A DNA stretch of 25,491 nucleotides from Gammaproteobacteria bacterium (lineage in GTDB: Bacteria; Pseudomonadota; Gammaproteobacteria; DSM-16500), in NCBI GenBank assembly GCA_021323555.1, contig JAJONP010000022.1, positions 1 through 25,491 on the forward strand. The letters run 5' to 3'. Below are positions 16,631-25,145 of this stretch, one piece after another; position 1 is the stretch's first letter, and each line of letters starts with the position of its first letter. The position numbers were made by a program, and so were the translations under genes. A model generated the notes under the pieces. The model did not search any database. It was given only the letters and a program-made list of their open reading frames with translations, and was not told where the DNA came from.

Positions 16631-18397
16631 TTAGGCAGCCTCGTCTTTAAACTGCATTTTGTAAAGCTTTGCGTATAAACCATCACCTGCCAATAAATCT
16701 TTATGATTACCTATTTCAACAATACGCCCTTCCTCAAATACAATAATCTTATTCGCATTCTCAACTGTCGATAAACGATGTGCGATTACAATTGTCGTCC
16801 TATGATGCATTAAATTCTCGAGAGCTGTCTGAATATAGCGCTCTGATTCTGTATCCAGTGCAGACGTTGCTTCATCTAAAATCAAAACAGGCGCATCTTT
16901 CAAAATAGCTCGAGCGATAGCGATCCTCTGCCGCTGGCCCCCCGACAATAACACACCATTTTCACCCACCAACGTATGTATGCCTTGAGGTAATTGTTCA
17001 ATAAAGTCAAGTGCGCACGCAGATTTTGCCGCACTTAAAATTTGTGCTTCGCTCACTTCACCCAACCGCCCATACGCAATATTGTGTGCAATCGTATCAT
17101 TAAACAAAATAACATTTTGTGAAACCATTGAAAATTGCCTGCGCAAATTTCGTAAACCATAATCACGAATAGAAATTGAATCTAATAAAATATCGCCTGA
17201 AAAATCTTGATAAAACCGTGGCAATAAGTTCACGACTGTCGATTTTCCACTACCCGAACGCCCTACTAAGGCCACTATTTCGCCTGGTTGAACATTGAAA
17301 TGAATATCATGTAATACTGTTTTTTTACCATCATACGAAAATTCTACATGCGAAAATTCAATATGTCCTCTTGCTCGTTCCACTGTTTGACTGCCCTGGT
17401 CAAGCTCAGATTGTTCATCTAACAATTCAAAAACACTTTCTGCACCTGCTAACCCACGGTGCAATTTATTTTGCATAGTGGTTAAATCCTTCATCGGCTT
17501 TAGTATTGCCAGCATCGCTCCAACTAATGCCATAAAATCGCCTGGCGACAAGAGCGATTTGGCAATATCCAAAGTCGCAATATACAGAGTTGCTGATAGC
17601 GCAACAGCGGCCACAAATTGCACGCCTGATACACTCAAAGAACGTGCGATCACTAATTTCATTTCGCGCTTAAGATTCGCTAATACCGCCGTTCCAAATT
17701 TTTTCATTTCATTAGACTGTCCCCCAAATAAACGGACGACTTTGTAACCATCAATATTTTCTTCCGCATGATGTGTCAGTGCCGCAATGGAATCTTGAAT
17801 CCCTAAACTCAAGCGACGTACACGCAAACTGCTAATACGCATAATCACGGTGATTAATGGAATAACAATGAAATACATCAGTGACAGTTTCCAACTGATA
17901 GAAAACATGACGAATAACAACCAACAAATAAGAAAAGAAGATTGAATAGCCGTACTCACTACATCCGCACCCGCATTAGCGACTTGTTCTACATTATAGA
18001 CAATCACAGAAAGCACTTGCCCTGAAGTGGCATGATCATAAAAACGTGCGGGTAAGCGTTGCAAGTGCGCAAACACATCTTCACGCAACCGTCGAATGAC
18101 ATGACGCGACACCCATGCAATATTATAATTAGAAAAAAAACTTGCTATGCCACGTGAGGCAAATGCTACCAATACCCAGAGAGGTGCCCATTTTAAAAAA
18201 TGCGGGTCTTTTTGAATTAAGCCTTGATTCAATAACGGCTCTAGGAAATGAACAAACCAGGCGTCAATTCCAGAGTAAGCCATCCCCGCTATCATGGCAA
18301 TAATGAGTGCAAGCCAATAACAACGTACGTAGTTAAATAATCGCTTGTAGATAATAGATGCGTTTGCGATTCGCTTACGCGCTCGTGTCCCTGTCAT
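16631..18397 (-). CDS. msbA: Lipid A export ABC transporter MsbA
   Basis: Half-size ABC exporter, homodimer in the inner membrane, that flips lipid A-core from the inner to the outer leaflet. 588 aa: six-helix transmembrane domain (about 25-315) and nucleotide-binding domain with Walker A GRSGSGKS at 379-386, Q-loop Gln427, signature LSGGQ at 484-488, Walker B LILDEA with D508/E509 and switch His540. The pairing with lpxK, with only one nucleotide between them, supports msbA over other exporters of the family. The ribosome-binding site is weak (AAAG). It is divergent from the DUF1460 gene, with 69 nt between the two starts. Confidence 0.95.
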   Translation of the reverse strand: MTGTRARKRIANASIIYKRLFNYVRCYWLALIIAMIAGMAYSGIDAWFVHFLEPLLNQGLIQKDPHFLKWAPLWVLVAFASRGIASFFSNYNIAWVSRHVIRRLREDVFAHLQRLPARFYDHATSGQVLSVIVYNVEQVANAGADVVSTAIQSSFLICWLLFVMFSISWKLSLMYFIVIPLITVIMRISSLRVRRLSLGIQDSIAALTHHAEENIDGYKVVRLFGGQSNEMKKFGTAVLANLKREMKLVIARSLSVSGVQFVAAVALSATLYIATLDIAKSLLSPGDFMALVGAMLAILKPMKDLTTMQNKLHRGLAGAESVFELLDEQSELDQGSQTVERARGHIEFSHVEFSYDGKKTVLHDIHFNVQPGEIVALVGRSGSGKSTVVNLLPRFYQDFSGDILLDSISIRDYGLRNLRRQFSMVSQNVILFNDTIAHNIAYGRLGEVSEAQILSAAKSACALDFIEQLPQGIHTLVGENGVLLSGGQRQRIAIARAILKDAPVLILDEATSALDTESERYIQTALENLMHHRTTIVIAHRLSTVENANKIIVFEEGRIVEIGNHKDLLAGDGLYAKLYKMQFKDEAA

Positions 18398-18466
18398 AAA
18401 TGCTTTAATAATAGTTAAAAAAAGCTTATACTAGCATACTTTTTATCTATAACAACAATAAAGCTT

Positions 18467-19360
18467 ATGACTTACGATGCTGCGTTTATCCAATTTTATC
18501 AAGACTATCCTCATCTCCATACAATGGGTTTACCTTTACGTCTAACTACTATTGCAAATTCTTTCCTGGGTGTGCCTTATCAATTTGAACCCTTAGGTGA
18601 AGGAGAAAATGGCATTTACTCGACATTGCCTTTATACCGTGCTGACCAATTTGATTGTGTGACATTTGTTGATACCGTGCTTGCAATGGCAAATGCCACA
18701 AATTTTTTCCAATTTGAAAAAAATATACTAAGCATTCGCTATAGACAACCCGAAATAAATTACATCTATAGAACAGATTGGTTCACGGATTTGGAATGGA
18801 ATCCACGTTTACAACAACTTGGATTTATAAAAGATACGACACAAGAAATACTAGATTCAAATCAAAAACCGATTGCTGAATTCACCACTACTATTATCAA
18901 TAAACCCGAATTTTATGAGAAAAAAACCATCGCTAATTTGAATATACCAAACTTATCTTTAGAGGAAACACAAAAACGTCTCATCCAACTCAGATCCGAA
19001 GGCGAAAAATTCACCCCCGAATCCAGCACATTAGCCTATATCCATTTGTCTCATTTATTTGATACCCAACATGAACCTAATGCCGCTCTATGGAATCAAC
19101 TGCCTGCCGCTGCAATCATTGAAATCGTTCGTCCCAATTGGCGACCTCTTCTTCTAAAAGACAATAACAGAGATTACGGTACTCATTTAAATGTCTCTCA
19201 TCTAGGCATTGCCATTCGGACTCTTACTAATATTCTTTTTTATCATGCTTCTATTAACAAAGAAGTGGTTTGCCTCCCGTTCGTTGATTATTTAAAATCT
19301 TTTTTAAACGATCAACGACCAACACCTGTCAGCGGAATACATATTGAAACCATTATTTAA
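18467..19360 (+). CDS. DUF1460 family protein, putative N-acetylmuramoyl-L-alanine amidase-like cysteine hydrolase
   Basis: 297 aa. It carries the family hallmark [11 protein letters not shown] with the presumed nucleophile Cys64, and a downstream [11 protein letters not shown] with His245 followed by YHAS with His260, matching the Cys...His layout of NlpC/P60-like amidases. The Pfam family DUF1460 is annotated as amidase-like, but the exact bond cut is not established to my knowledge. Members often have a signal peptide; none is seen here and the upstream frame has no alternative ATG before a stop at 18416, so it appears cytoplasmic as written. The ribosome-binding site is weak. dapD starts 16 nt after its stop, so they are probably co-transcribed, which links it loosely to diaminopimelate or peptidoglycan metabolism. 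Confidence 0.8.
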   Translation: MTYDAAFIQFYQDYPHLHTMGLPLRLTTIANSFLGVPYQFEPLGEGENGIYSTLPLYRADQFDCVTFVDTVLAMANATNFFQFEKNILSIRYRQPEINYIYRTDWFTDLEWNPRLQQLGFIKDTTQEILDSNQKPIAEFTTTIINKPEFYEKKTIANLNIPNLSLEETQKRLIQLRSEGEKFTPESSTLAYIHLSHLFDTQHEPNAALWNQLPAAAIIEIVRPNWRPLLLKDNNRDYGTHLNVSHLGIAIRTLTNILFYHASINKEVVCLPFVDYLKSFLNDQRPTPVSGIHIETII

Positions 19361-19376
19361 AAACAGAGTAAATATC

Positions 19377-20198
19377 ATGCAAGAATTAAAATTAAAAATA
19401 GAAACCGCCTTTGAAAATGCCACTACATTATCATCAAAAACAGCACCTAATGATCTCAAAGAAGCCATACAACACGTGGTTTCTTTACTAGACCAAGGAA
19501 AAATACGCATTGCAGAAAAAATAAATAATGAATGGCAAGTCAATGAATGGATAAAAAAAGCCATACTACTTTACTTTCGCATTCACGACAATCAATTAAT
19601 TGAAGGCGATTTTACGAATTATTTTGATAAAATACCTCTTAAATTCGCTCATACGAGTGAAGAAACTTTCAAAACCATAGGCGCACGCATCGTACCCCCT
19701 GCGACTGTTCGCAAAGGCGCCTATCTCGCACCCAATACTATTCTAATGCCCTCGTATGTTAATATTGGCGCTTATGTAGATTCAGGCACAATGGTTGACA
19801 CTTGGGCCACCGTTGGCTCCTGCGCACAAATCGGCAAAAACGTACACCTCTCAGGAGGGGTTGGAATTGGCGGCGTCTTAGAACCTCTACAAGCTCGTCC
19901 GACTATTATTGAAGATAATTGTTTCATCGGCGCCCGTTCTGAAATTGTAGAAGGTGTCATTGTAGAAACAGGGGCTGTCATTGCCATGGGCGTTTATATC
20001 AGCCAAAGCACCCGGATTTATCACCGTGAAACAGGTGCTATTACCTATGGTCGAATTCCCCCAGGCGCTGTGGTTGTCTCTGGGAATTTACCCAGCTTTG
20101 ACCAAAAATATGGCTTATATTGCGCTGTTATTGTTAAGCAAGTGGATGCCAAAACCCGAGAAAAAATAGGTATTAATGCATTATTGCGCGATGTTTAA
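19377..20198 (+). CDS. dapD: 2,3,4,5-tetrahydropyridine-2,6-dicarboxylate N-succinyltransferase DapD
   Basis: Cytoplasmic trimeric enzyme of the succinylase branch of lysine/meso-diaminopimelate synthesis; transfers succinyl from succinyl-CoA to tetrahydrodipicolinate. 273 aa from the start chosen here, matching the 274 aa of E. coli, with near-identical stretches such as [38 protein letters not shown] and [14 protein letters not shown] at about 120-172. Residues about 103-235 show the hexapeptide-repeat pattern of a left-handed beta-helix. An earlier in-frame ATG at 19344 would add 11 residues unlike the family and overlap the upstream gene; the ATG at 19377 aligns with the known N terminus MQxL. 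Follows the DUF1460 gene by 16 nt. Confidence 0.97.
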   Translation: MQELKLKIETAFENATTLSSKTAPNDLKEAIQHVVSLLDQGKIRIAEKINNEWQVNEWIKKAILLYFRIHDNQLIEGDFTNYFDKIPLKFAHTSEETFKTIGARIVPPATVRKGAYLAPNTILMPSYVNIGAYVDSGTMVDTWATVGSCAQIGKNVHLSGGVGIGGVLEPLQARPTIIEDNCFIGARSEIVEGVIVETGAVIAMGVYISQSTRIYHRETGAITYGRIPPGAVVVSGNLPSFDQKYGLYCAVIVKQVDAKTREKIGINALLRDV

Positions 20199-20243
20199 AA
20201 GTGCTATTTTTGCTCAAAATCATTCGGGTCCGCCTCTATTAAA

Positions 20244-20269
20244 ATAAAGTTTTCGTTAAAAAACTTTAT
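20244..20269. repeat. A+T-rich perfect hairpin after dapD
   Basis: ataaagtttt (20244-20253), loop cgttaa, aaaactttat (20260-20269): a 10-bp perfect stem of low stability 45 nt past dapD. The right arm is not followed by a T-run on the plus strand, so it is at best a weak terminator; it may be only a structured spacer. Confidence 0.4.
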
Positions 20270-20310
20270 GGCACGAAAAATTAACTGGCATTTCATAAGG
20301 GAATATCAGA

Positions 20311-20316
20311 TATAAT
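20311..20316 (+). promoter_or_regulatory. Candidate -10 box for the 553-aa gene
   Basis: A perfect TATAAT lies 38 nt upstream of the start codon. The expected -35 position (around 20287-20293) reads TGGCATT, a poor match, so the promoter is tentative. It implies separate transcription from dapD. Confidence 0.4.
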
Positions 20317-20354
20317 TAATAATTCTAAAGATTTTAAAGAAGGTAATTATTACT

Positions 20355-22016
20355 ATGCCAGCGGATCAAAAAGAAGCGCAACCTATTAATATGAGAAATT
20401 CAAGCGACCTCCTAGAAGCAGGACGAAGAATCAGAGACATTCTGGGCATTCTGAGAGTCCAAGTTCGCCCAATAAGAAATGAAATACCATTCATAATACA
20501 ACCCGGACAAGCGGCACAGCCTCCAAGAAGAGAAATTGCTCAAGCATTCCCCCGTCGAAGAGAGAACCCGTTAGTAGGTGAAGTCACTAAACTTCTTACG
20601 GCCTTTGCAATAAATCAGTGTTATCGGGTTTATGAGGAAAATGGCAAAGTTTGCATAAGAGAAAGCAGTAACAACCCTCCCAATGAGAGTTCGCAAGCTC
20701 GATTTAAGCAAATGCTAAAACAACATCTGGCAGGTGAACATGTTGCACGATTCTTTCAAAAAAAGGGGCTAAACGTTCCCGCTTGGGAAATCTTTCCAGC
20801 ATCAACACCGGATGAGATATGGAATTTTTTTAGTCCTCATCTTCAAAAAGAATATCGGACACTTTATGAATATGCGATCCTGTCAATGCAGTGCCTTGGG
20901 CAAGGTGTTAAACAGGGTGAAGAAAAAGACCAACTAGGAGTCACATTTCAGGGGCCTCTTTTAGCGAGTCTTCCTACAATTCCTGTTTCTTTTCCAGACA
21001 CGCCAGACAGTGTTTTTGATTTATGTGAAGAAGTATTAAAATTAATTCCTGAACGAGATGGAAAAATTCGAAACCCTCTTACTAACCAAGTTTTTCCTTT
21101 AGAAGAATTAACCCTTCGAAAGGATGTCCTTGATATTTTGGCTGATCGAATACAAGCACAGGAATCTCCAGCAGCATTTATTGATAAGCTAAAAAATTTA
21201 CAAGGCAATGTTAACGCGGAACTAGCCCCCGCCGTAATACAGAAATTAAATACGTTAAAACCTTCTCAACATGAAAAACTATCCTCTTATCTATCCGAGT
21301 TGCCGCTTGAACAAGAAGAGCCTTTTAGTAAATTACTTGCTGTACATCTTCTTTCTTTAACAGAAAACATAGCCATAGACGAGTTCGAAGCAAGATATGG
21401 GATTCGAAGCCAGTCAATCGAGTGTAAAGATGGAGAGATTACTTTTTCATTCACTGACGAAAATTATCAGAATTTATTAAAGGAATATGGAAATAAATCA
21501 AAATTACTCCCTTTAACATATCATGGAAATAAATCAAAATTACTCCCTTTAACATATCAACGAGCAGACAATGATACTTGGAAGGTAACACTTACCCTCA
21601 CAGAATACCAGCAGATGGTTCAAGATAACCAAAAAAACGTTTTAAATTTTCTACAGAATTTTATTGACTATCAAGCGCATCTTATTCAGTCAGAGTTATC
21701 TCGATTCAAAAGAAAAATACTAACGCAAACTGATTTAAATACAAAAAAACAGGAGACAGCGAAATTAATTAAAATACTCACGGGTAACTCCCTTGAAGAA
21801 ACAGATGCTAAGAAACTGATTGCATTTAGAAAAGCGCTGCCTGAGGCCGCTAAAAAATTAAATGCTCGCCGAGATGAATGGCCCTGGTGGGTGATGAAAT
21901 TCATTGTGACAGGGTTAACATTAGGTAGCGCATATTGTTGTTATGGGATATGGGAAGTTGAAGGGCAGAAACAAGTAAATGAAGCAGAAAAAATTCTTAG
22001 GCCAAAACGCTCTTAG
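20355..22016 (+). CDS. Unrecognised 553-aa protein with a single C-terminal membrane anchor
   Basis: No family recognised. The N terminus is polar and Arg/Pro-rich (PRREIAQAFPRRREN near 53-67). The middle is mixed helical and ends with Lys/Glu-rich helices. At 236-247 it reads GKIRNPLTNQVF followed by LEELTLRKDVLDIL, a layout faintly reminiscent of small U-box-type modules, but I cannot support that assignment. Residues 379-402 are an exact 12-residue tandem duplication except for the last position (His/Gln). A single hydrophobic segment at about 511-533 (after WPWW) precedes a 20-residue polar tail ending RPKRS, so it resembles a tail-anchored protein; no signal peptide. Start preceded by AGAAGG. 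It sits alone between dapD and dapE, which are standard genes, suggesting an accessory insertion. A secreted host-membrane effector is possible but unproven. Confidence 0.8.
   Translation: MPADQKEAQPINMRNSSDLLEAGRRIRDILGILRVQVRPIRNEIPFIIQPGQAAQPPRREIAQAFPRRRENPLVGEVTKLLTAFAINQCYRVYEENGKVCIRESSNNPPNESSQARFKQMLKQHLAGEHVARFFQKKGLNVPAWEIFPASTPDEIWNFFSPHLQKEYRTLYEYAILSMQCLGQGVKQGEEKDQLGVTFQGPLLASLPTIPVSFPDTPDSVFDLCEEVLKLIPERDGKIRNPLTNQVFPLEELTLRKDVLDILADRIQAQESPAAFIDKLKNLQGNVNAELAPAVIQKLNTLKPSQHEKLSSYLSELPLEQEEPFSKLLAVHLLSLTENIAIDEFEARYGIRSQSIECKDGEITFSFTDENYQNLLKEYGNKSKLLPLTYHGNKSKLLPLTYQRADNDTWKVTLTLTEYQQMVQDNQKNVLNFLQNFIDYQAHLIQSELSRFKRKILTQTDLNTKKQETAKLIKILTGNSLEETDAKKLIAFRKALPEAAKKLNARRDEWPWWVMKFIVTGLTLGSAYCCYGIWEVEGQKQVNEAEKILRPKRS
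21487..21559 (+). repeat. Perfect 36-bp in-frame tandem duplication
   Basis: Two adjacent identical 36-nt copies (21488-21523 and 21524-21559), with one further matching base to the left. They encode GNKSKLLPLTY plus His or Gln (the last codon differs because the repeat phase falls inside it). Absence of any silent differences suggests a recent event, or the two copies are kept identical by slippage. Confidence 0.9.
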
Positions 22017-22022
22017 ATATAA

Positions 22023-22082
22023 CATTTAACCGTCTCATTCTCGCGAAGGCGCACGCCTGCTCGAGAATGAGGTGGTTAAATG
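22023..22082. repeat. 60-nt nested palindrome between convergent genes
   Basis: Symmetric arms: catttaacc (22023-22031) with ggttaaatg (22074-22082); ctcattctcg (22034-22043) with cgagaatgag (22062-22071); aggc (22047-22050) with gcct (22055-22058), loop gcac. Two- and three-base symmetric mismatches separate the three stems. It lies 7 nt after the stop of the 553-aa gene and 22 nt before the dapE stop. It could act as a bidirectional 3' hairpin (a T-run occurs on the plus strand only about 15 nt later) or be a mobile palindromic element. Confidence 0.8.
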
Positions 22083-22103
22083 CCATAGTTAAATAAATAT
22101 TTT

Positions 22104-23228
22104 TTAAAACAATCTCTCCAATATCTGTTCGTAAATTTTCGCAAGGACTTCTAAATCTGCTATACGGACATGTTCATTAACCTGATGGACGCTCGCATTA
22201 CAAGGGCCCAATTCAATCACCTCCGTTCCTGTCGGCGCAATAAAACGTCCATCAGATGTACCACCGCCGGTAGATAAAACAGTCTCAAGCCCTGTGATAT
22301 CCTGGATAGATTTTTTGACCGCAGAGACTAAATTACCCTGTTGAGTTAAAAAAGGTTGTCCTGAATAATCCCACTGCACATCAAACTGGAGTGCATTTTC
22401 ATTTAATAATTGCGTAACACGATTTTGTAATTCCTTCGCAGTCACTGCCGTTGAAAAGCGAAAGTTAAATTGTATTTCTAATTGACCAGGAATGACATTA
22501 TTCGTCCCTGTACCTGCATGTATATTTGAAATTTGAAAAGTCGTTGGCGGAAAATAATCATTTCCTTCATCCCAAACAGTTGAAGTCAATGTTTGCAATA
22601 TTGGCGCTATTAAATGAATAGGGTTTTTTGCTAAATGTGGAAAAGCCACATGCCCTTGTTTACCATAGACAATTAATTTTCCACTCAGCGAACCACGCCG
22701 GCCGACACGAATTTGATCGCCTAAGTGATGATGAGAAGTCGCTTCGCCTATAATGCAATAATCTATTTTTTCATTACGTTTTATGAGCGTCTCGACCACT
22801 TTTTTTGTGCCATCAATACTTGCGCCTTCCTCATCACTCGTAATTAAAAACGCAATGGAGCCTGTATAATCAGGATTTTTTTGTAAAAAATGGGTTGCTG
22901 CAATTATCATACAAGCTAAACCGCTTTTCATGTCCGCCGCACCACGGCCATACAATAACCCATCACGCACAGTCGGTTCAAAAGGATCTGCTAGCCACGC
23001 ATCCCGAGGGCCTGGTGGTACAACATCTGTATGCCCTGCAAAAACAACCAAAGGCGCTTGTATGCCGTGACGCGCCCAAAGATTGTCAACTTGATTAAAG
23101 CGCATAGGTTCAAGTTTAAAACCTAAAGAAGTTAAATGCTGACTGATAATAGCCTGACAACCTGCATCGTGCGGGGTAATGGAAGGACAACGTATGAGTT
23201 GTTGAAGCAATGTAATGATAGCTGACAT
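22104..23228 (-). CDS. dapE: Succinyl-diaminopimelate desuccinylase DapE
   Basis: Dinuclear zinc hydrolase of lysine/meso-diaminopimelate synthesis; removes succinate from N-succinyl-L,L-diaminopimelate, two steps after DapD. 374 aa, usual length. Metal ligands and the catalytic base of the M20 family are all visible: His66 and Asp68 in FAGHTDVVPPG, Asp99 in GRGAADMKSG, Glu133-Glu134 in SDEEG, Glu162 in IGEAT and His348 near the C terminus (NASVHQVNEH). The dimerisation domain is inserted at about 180-290. The start is preceded by AAGG. It is convergent with the 553-aa gene, so dapD and dapE are close but on opposite strands. Confidence 0.97.
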   Translation of the reverse strand: MSAIITLLQQLIRCPSITPHDAGCQAIISQHLTSLGFKLEPMRFNQVDNLWARHGIQAPLVVFAGHTDVVPPGPRDAWLADPFEPTVRDGLLYGRGAADMKSGLACMIIAATHFLQKNPDYTGSIAFLITSDEEGASIDGTKKVVETLIKRNEKIDYCIIGEATSHHHLGDQIRVGRRGSLSGKLIVYGKQGHVAFPHLAKNPIHLIAPILQTLTSTVWDEGNDYFPPTTFQISNIHAGTGTNNVIPGQLEIQFNFRFSTAVTAKELQNRVTQLLNENALQFDVQWDYSGQPFLTQQGNLVSAVKKSIQDITGLETVLSTGGGTSDGRFIAPTGTEVIELGPCNASVHQVNEHVRIADLEVLAKIYEQILERLF

Positions 23229-23430
23229 GGAATTACCTTTTTCTTAAAATCCTGCAGGCCGTAATATAACGTGCCTTTAGCATGAATAGTAGATTTTAAT
23301 AGATAATTGATTAGAAGAGATATAAGAGTAAATTATTTATTCGTATTTTTAAGATAAGCGTAAATTGTATGCTTTATACAGATAAGTTGAATTTCGCTAC
23401 TTTTTATTATTTATCCTCTATAGCATGATC

Positions 23431-23448
23431 GTTTAAAAATGTTTAAAC
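23431..23448. promoter_or_regulatory. Inverted repeat upstream of the response regulator, candidate operator
   Basis: gtttaaa-aatg-tttaaac, a perfect 7-bp inverted repeat with a 4-nt spacer, ends 34 nt before the start codon of the response regulator. The symmetry suits a dimeric regulator, possibly the gene's own product, but A+T-rich palindromes also arise by chance here. Confidence 0.35.
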
Positions 23449-23482
23449 TTGCGCGCAACTATCTAATGGGAGGGAAGAATCA

Positions 23483-24142
23483 TTGATTAAAATTTTGATA
23501 GTCGAAGATCATATGCTTATCCGTGCAGCTATTGCGCGTTTACTGGCAGATATCCCAGGATTTAAAGTCATTGGTAATGCGTCTACTGATGAAGAGGGCG
23601 TCCGTTTAGCAAAAGAATTAATGCCGAATGTTGTACTTATGAATATACGACCCCCTTTCATCGATGCCTTGGAAGCAACCAATAGAATGACACGGCATAA
23701 TCCTGATATTAAAATTTTAATAGTCACCGCTCGCACCGATGAACCCTACCCTTCACGCTTATTGCAAGCAGGCGTTGCGGGTTATATCACTAAAAGCTGT
23801 ACAACAGATGAAATGATTCATGCCATTCGCACGGTACATGCCGGACAACGTTATCTCAGTCGTGATATCGCCCAACAGTTAGCGTTAAAAAACTCTATTA
23901 AGGCGGGTGAATCTGAGCTAGATAAACTTTCTCTACGTGAATTACAAGTCATGTTAATGATTATCGATGGTAAAAACATACAAGAAATTTCCGAAAAATT
24001 ATGCATAAGCCCAAAGACAGCGCATGGGTATCGTTATCGTATTCTTAATCTTCTCAATATTAGCAGTGACGTTGGGCTTACGCTTTGGGCTATTCGTTTA
24101 GGAATAATAAAAGAGCATAGGCTTCAAACAAATCAAATGTAA
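23483..24142 (+). CDS. LuxR-type response regulator of the UvrY/GacA/LetA group with Asn at the phosphorylation site
   Basis: 219 aa. It aligns along its whole length with E. coli UvrY (from memory): receiver domain 1-120, HTH LuxR domain about 147-205 with LSLRELQVMLMI, NIQEISEKLCISPKTA and YRYRI. UvrY/GacA/LetA proteins, phosphorylated by BarA/GacS/LetS, drive small RNAs that titrate CsrA. In the receiver the acidic pair Glu8-Asp9, Thr82 and Lys104 are conserved, but residue 54, the phosphoacceptor Asp, is Asn (codon aat at 23642-23644), and the following MPG is changed to PPF. It should therefore not be phosphorylated in the normal way. The start is TTG, supported by a strong ribosome-binding site (gggaggga) and alignment of the N terminus. 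uvrC, the usual downstream neighbour of uvrY, is absent. It may be a divergent second copy, constitutive or phosphorylation-independent. Confidence 0.88.
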   Translation: MIKILIVEDHMLIRAAIARLLADIPGFKVIGNASTDEEGVRLAKELMPNVVLMNIRPPFIDALEATNRMTRHNPDIKILIVTARTDEPYPSRLLQAGVAGYITKSCTTDEMIHAIRTVHAGQRYLSRDIAQQLALKNSIKAGESELDKLSLRELQVMLMIIDGKNIQEISEKLCISPKTAHGYRYRILNLLNISSDVGLTLWAIRLGIIKEHRLQTNQM

Positions 24143-24215
24143 AGATTATCAGTAACTGTTCACGCCTTAATAGGCAAAGTCCGTATTTGGCCAATCTCGT
24201 GTACGCTTACGATGA

Positions 24216-25145
24216 TCATTTTTTCTTAAAATAACGGATCATCTCTACTAAAGCAAAATAGTTCACTGCTGCCGAAGACAATAATGCCAATGGCATAAGA
24301 CCATTGGCAGCGATAGCTTGAATAAAAGGTAATTTAAAAAATACGGGGATCATATTATGAGGATGATAAAAGTCCAATACCATTTGTGCAAATGCAGTAC
24401 CCGCCATCAGAGCAAATACAATAAAAATAATATTGAAAAACTTTATTTTTCGAAAAGCATGTTCTTCTTCCGAAAAAAAATTATAGATTTTAGCAACTAC
24501 AGCCTGTGTTGAATTGACATACAAAGCACCGAAAGGAATCCAAATGATAATTGCCAGGATGGCAGCTATCTGTAAAGAAAGAGAAGGCGTTAAATGGTAG
24601 TGCAATAGAATATGCGCAAGTCCATCAGTAGTAGCCAAATAGGCGGTAAGACTGACTATAGCCCCTATTATACCTCCTACTGTACAAAATAAAAAACGTA
24701 CCCCGTTTATGGCATGCTCACCCATTTTTTTAATAAGCTCTTTGCCACTTTTTAGCAAATTAAAAAGCGCAGTATAATTGATACCCGTGTTGACAATAAT
24801 AACGATGAGGCTGTTAAGGACATTTAAACTCGATGGTAAAGTGCTTTTATAAGCTGCATAGCTAAAAAAACCCATAGGTACTGCGCCAAAAATACTTAAA
24901 ATCATCATAAGAAAAAAATTTTGAGTCTGTTTTTCTTTTTTTATATTCAATAATGAATAAGCCCCTAACGTCATATTAGCTAACCAAGCGACTCCGCCTA
25001 ATAGATAAGCAAGTAACAAATGCAAAGCGGGACTGTTTAAATGGAATAATGCTGCAAATTTATAACCATAAGGAAATGTAGCAGCCGCAGCAATAGCTGA
25101 AGCACTAAACACAAGAAGTAGCTTTACTATTGGATTTATTTTCAT
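24216..25145 (-). CDS. Polytopic membrane protein of unknown function
   Basis: 309 aa with about eight predicted hydrophobic segments (roughly 7-24, 41-66, 77-97, 107-131, 150-171, 188-211, 236-257, 272-300) and short Lys-rich loops (68-73, 132-141, 231-235, C-terminal KKK). No transporter signature or catalytic motif recognised. The start follows AAGG at good spacing. It converges on the response regulator gene with 73 nt between the stops and has no operon partner visible. An inner-membrane location is likely. Confidence 0.8.
   Translation of the reverse strand: MKINPIVKLLLVFSASAIAAAATFPYGYKFAALFHLNSPALHLLLAYLLGGVAWLANMTLGAYSLLNIKKEKQTQNFFLMMILSIFGAVPMGFFSYAAYKSTLPSSLNVLNSLIVIIVNTGINYTALFNLLKSGKELIKKMGEHAINGVRFLFCTVGGIIGAIVSLTAYLATTDGLAHILLHYHLTPSLSLQIAAILAIIIWIPFGALYVNSTQAVVAKIYNFFSEEEHAFRKIKFFNIIFIVFALMAGTAFAQMVLDFYHPHNMIPVFFKLPFIQAIAANGLMPLALLSSAAVNYFALVEMIRYFKKK

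Noticed and set aside
16630..16686. Upstream ATG giving a 349-aa LpxK
   Set aside because: It would add 19 residues unlike the family and overlap msbA by 56 nt; the ATG at 16629 directly follows the msbA stop with a good ribosome-binding site.
19344..19376. Upstream ATG giving a 284-aa DapD
   Set aside because: The extra 11 residues do not match DapD and overlap the preceding gene; the ATG at 19377 aligns with the known N terminus.
21054..21120. U-box-like module in the 553-aa protein
   Set aside because: Only a loose resemblance (NPLTNQVF plus a following helix); too little to assign ubiquitin-ligase activity without structure prediction.
20948..21208. Opposite-strand open frame inside the 553-aa gene
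   Set aside because: It has no ribosome-binding site or family resemblance and is fully covered by a longer, better supported gene. The same applies to the other short antisense frames, e.g. 7153-7338, 9474-9844, 10533-10769 and 17478-17747.
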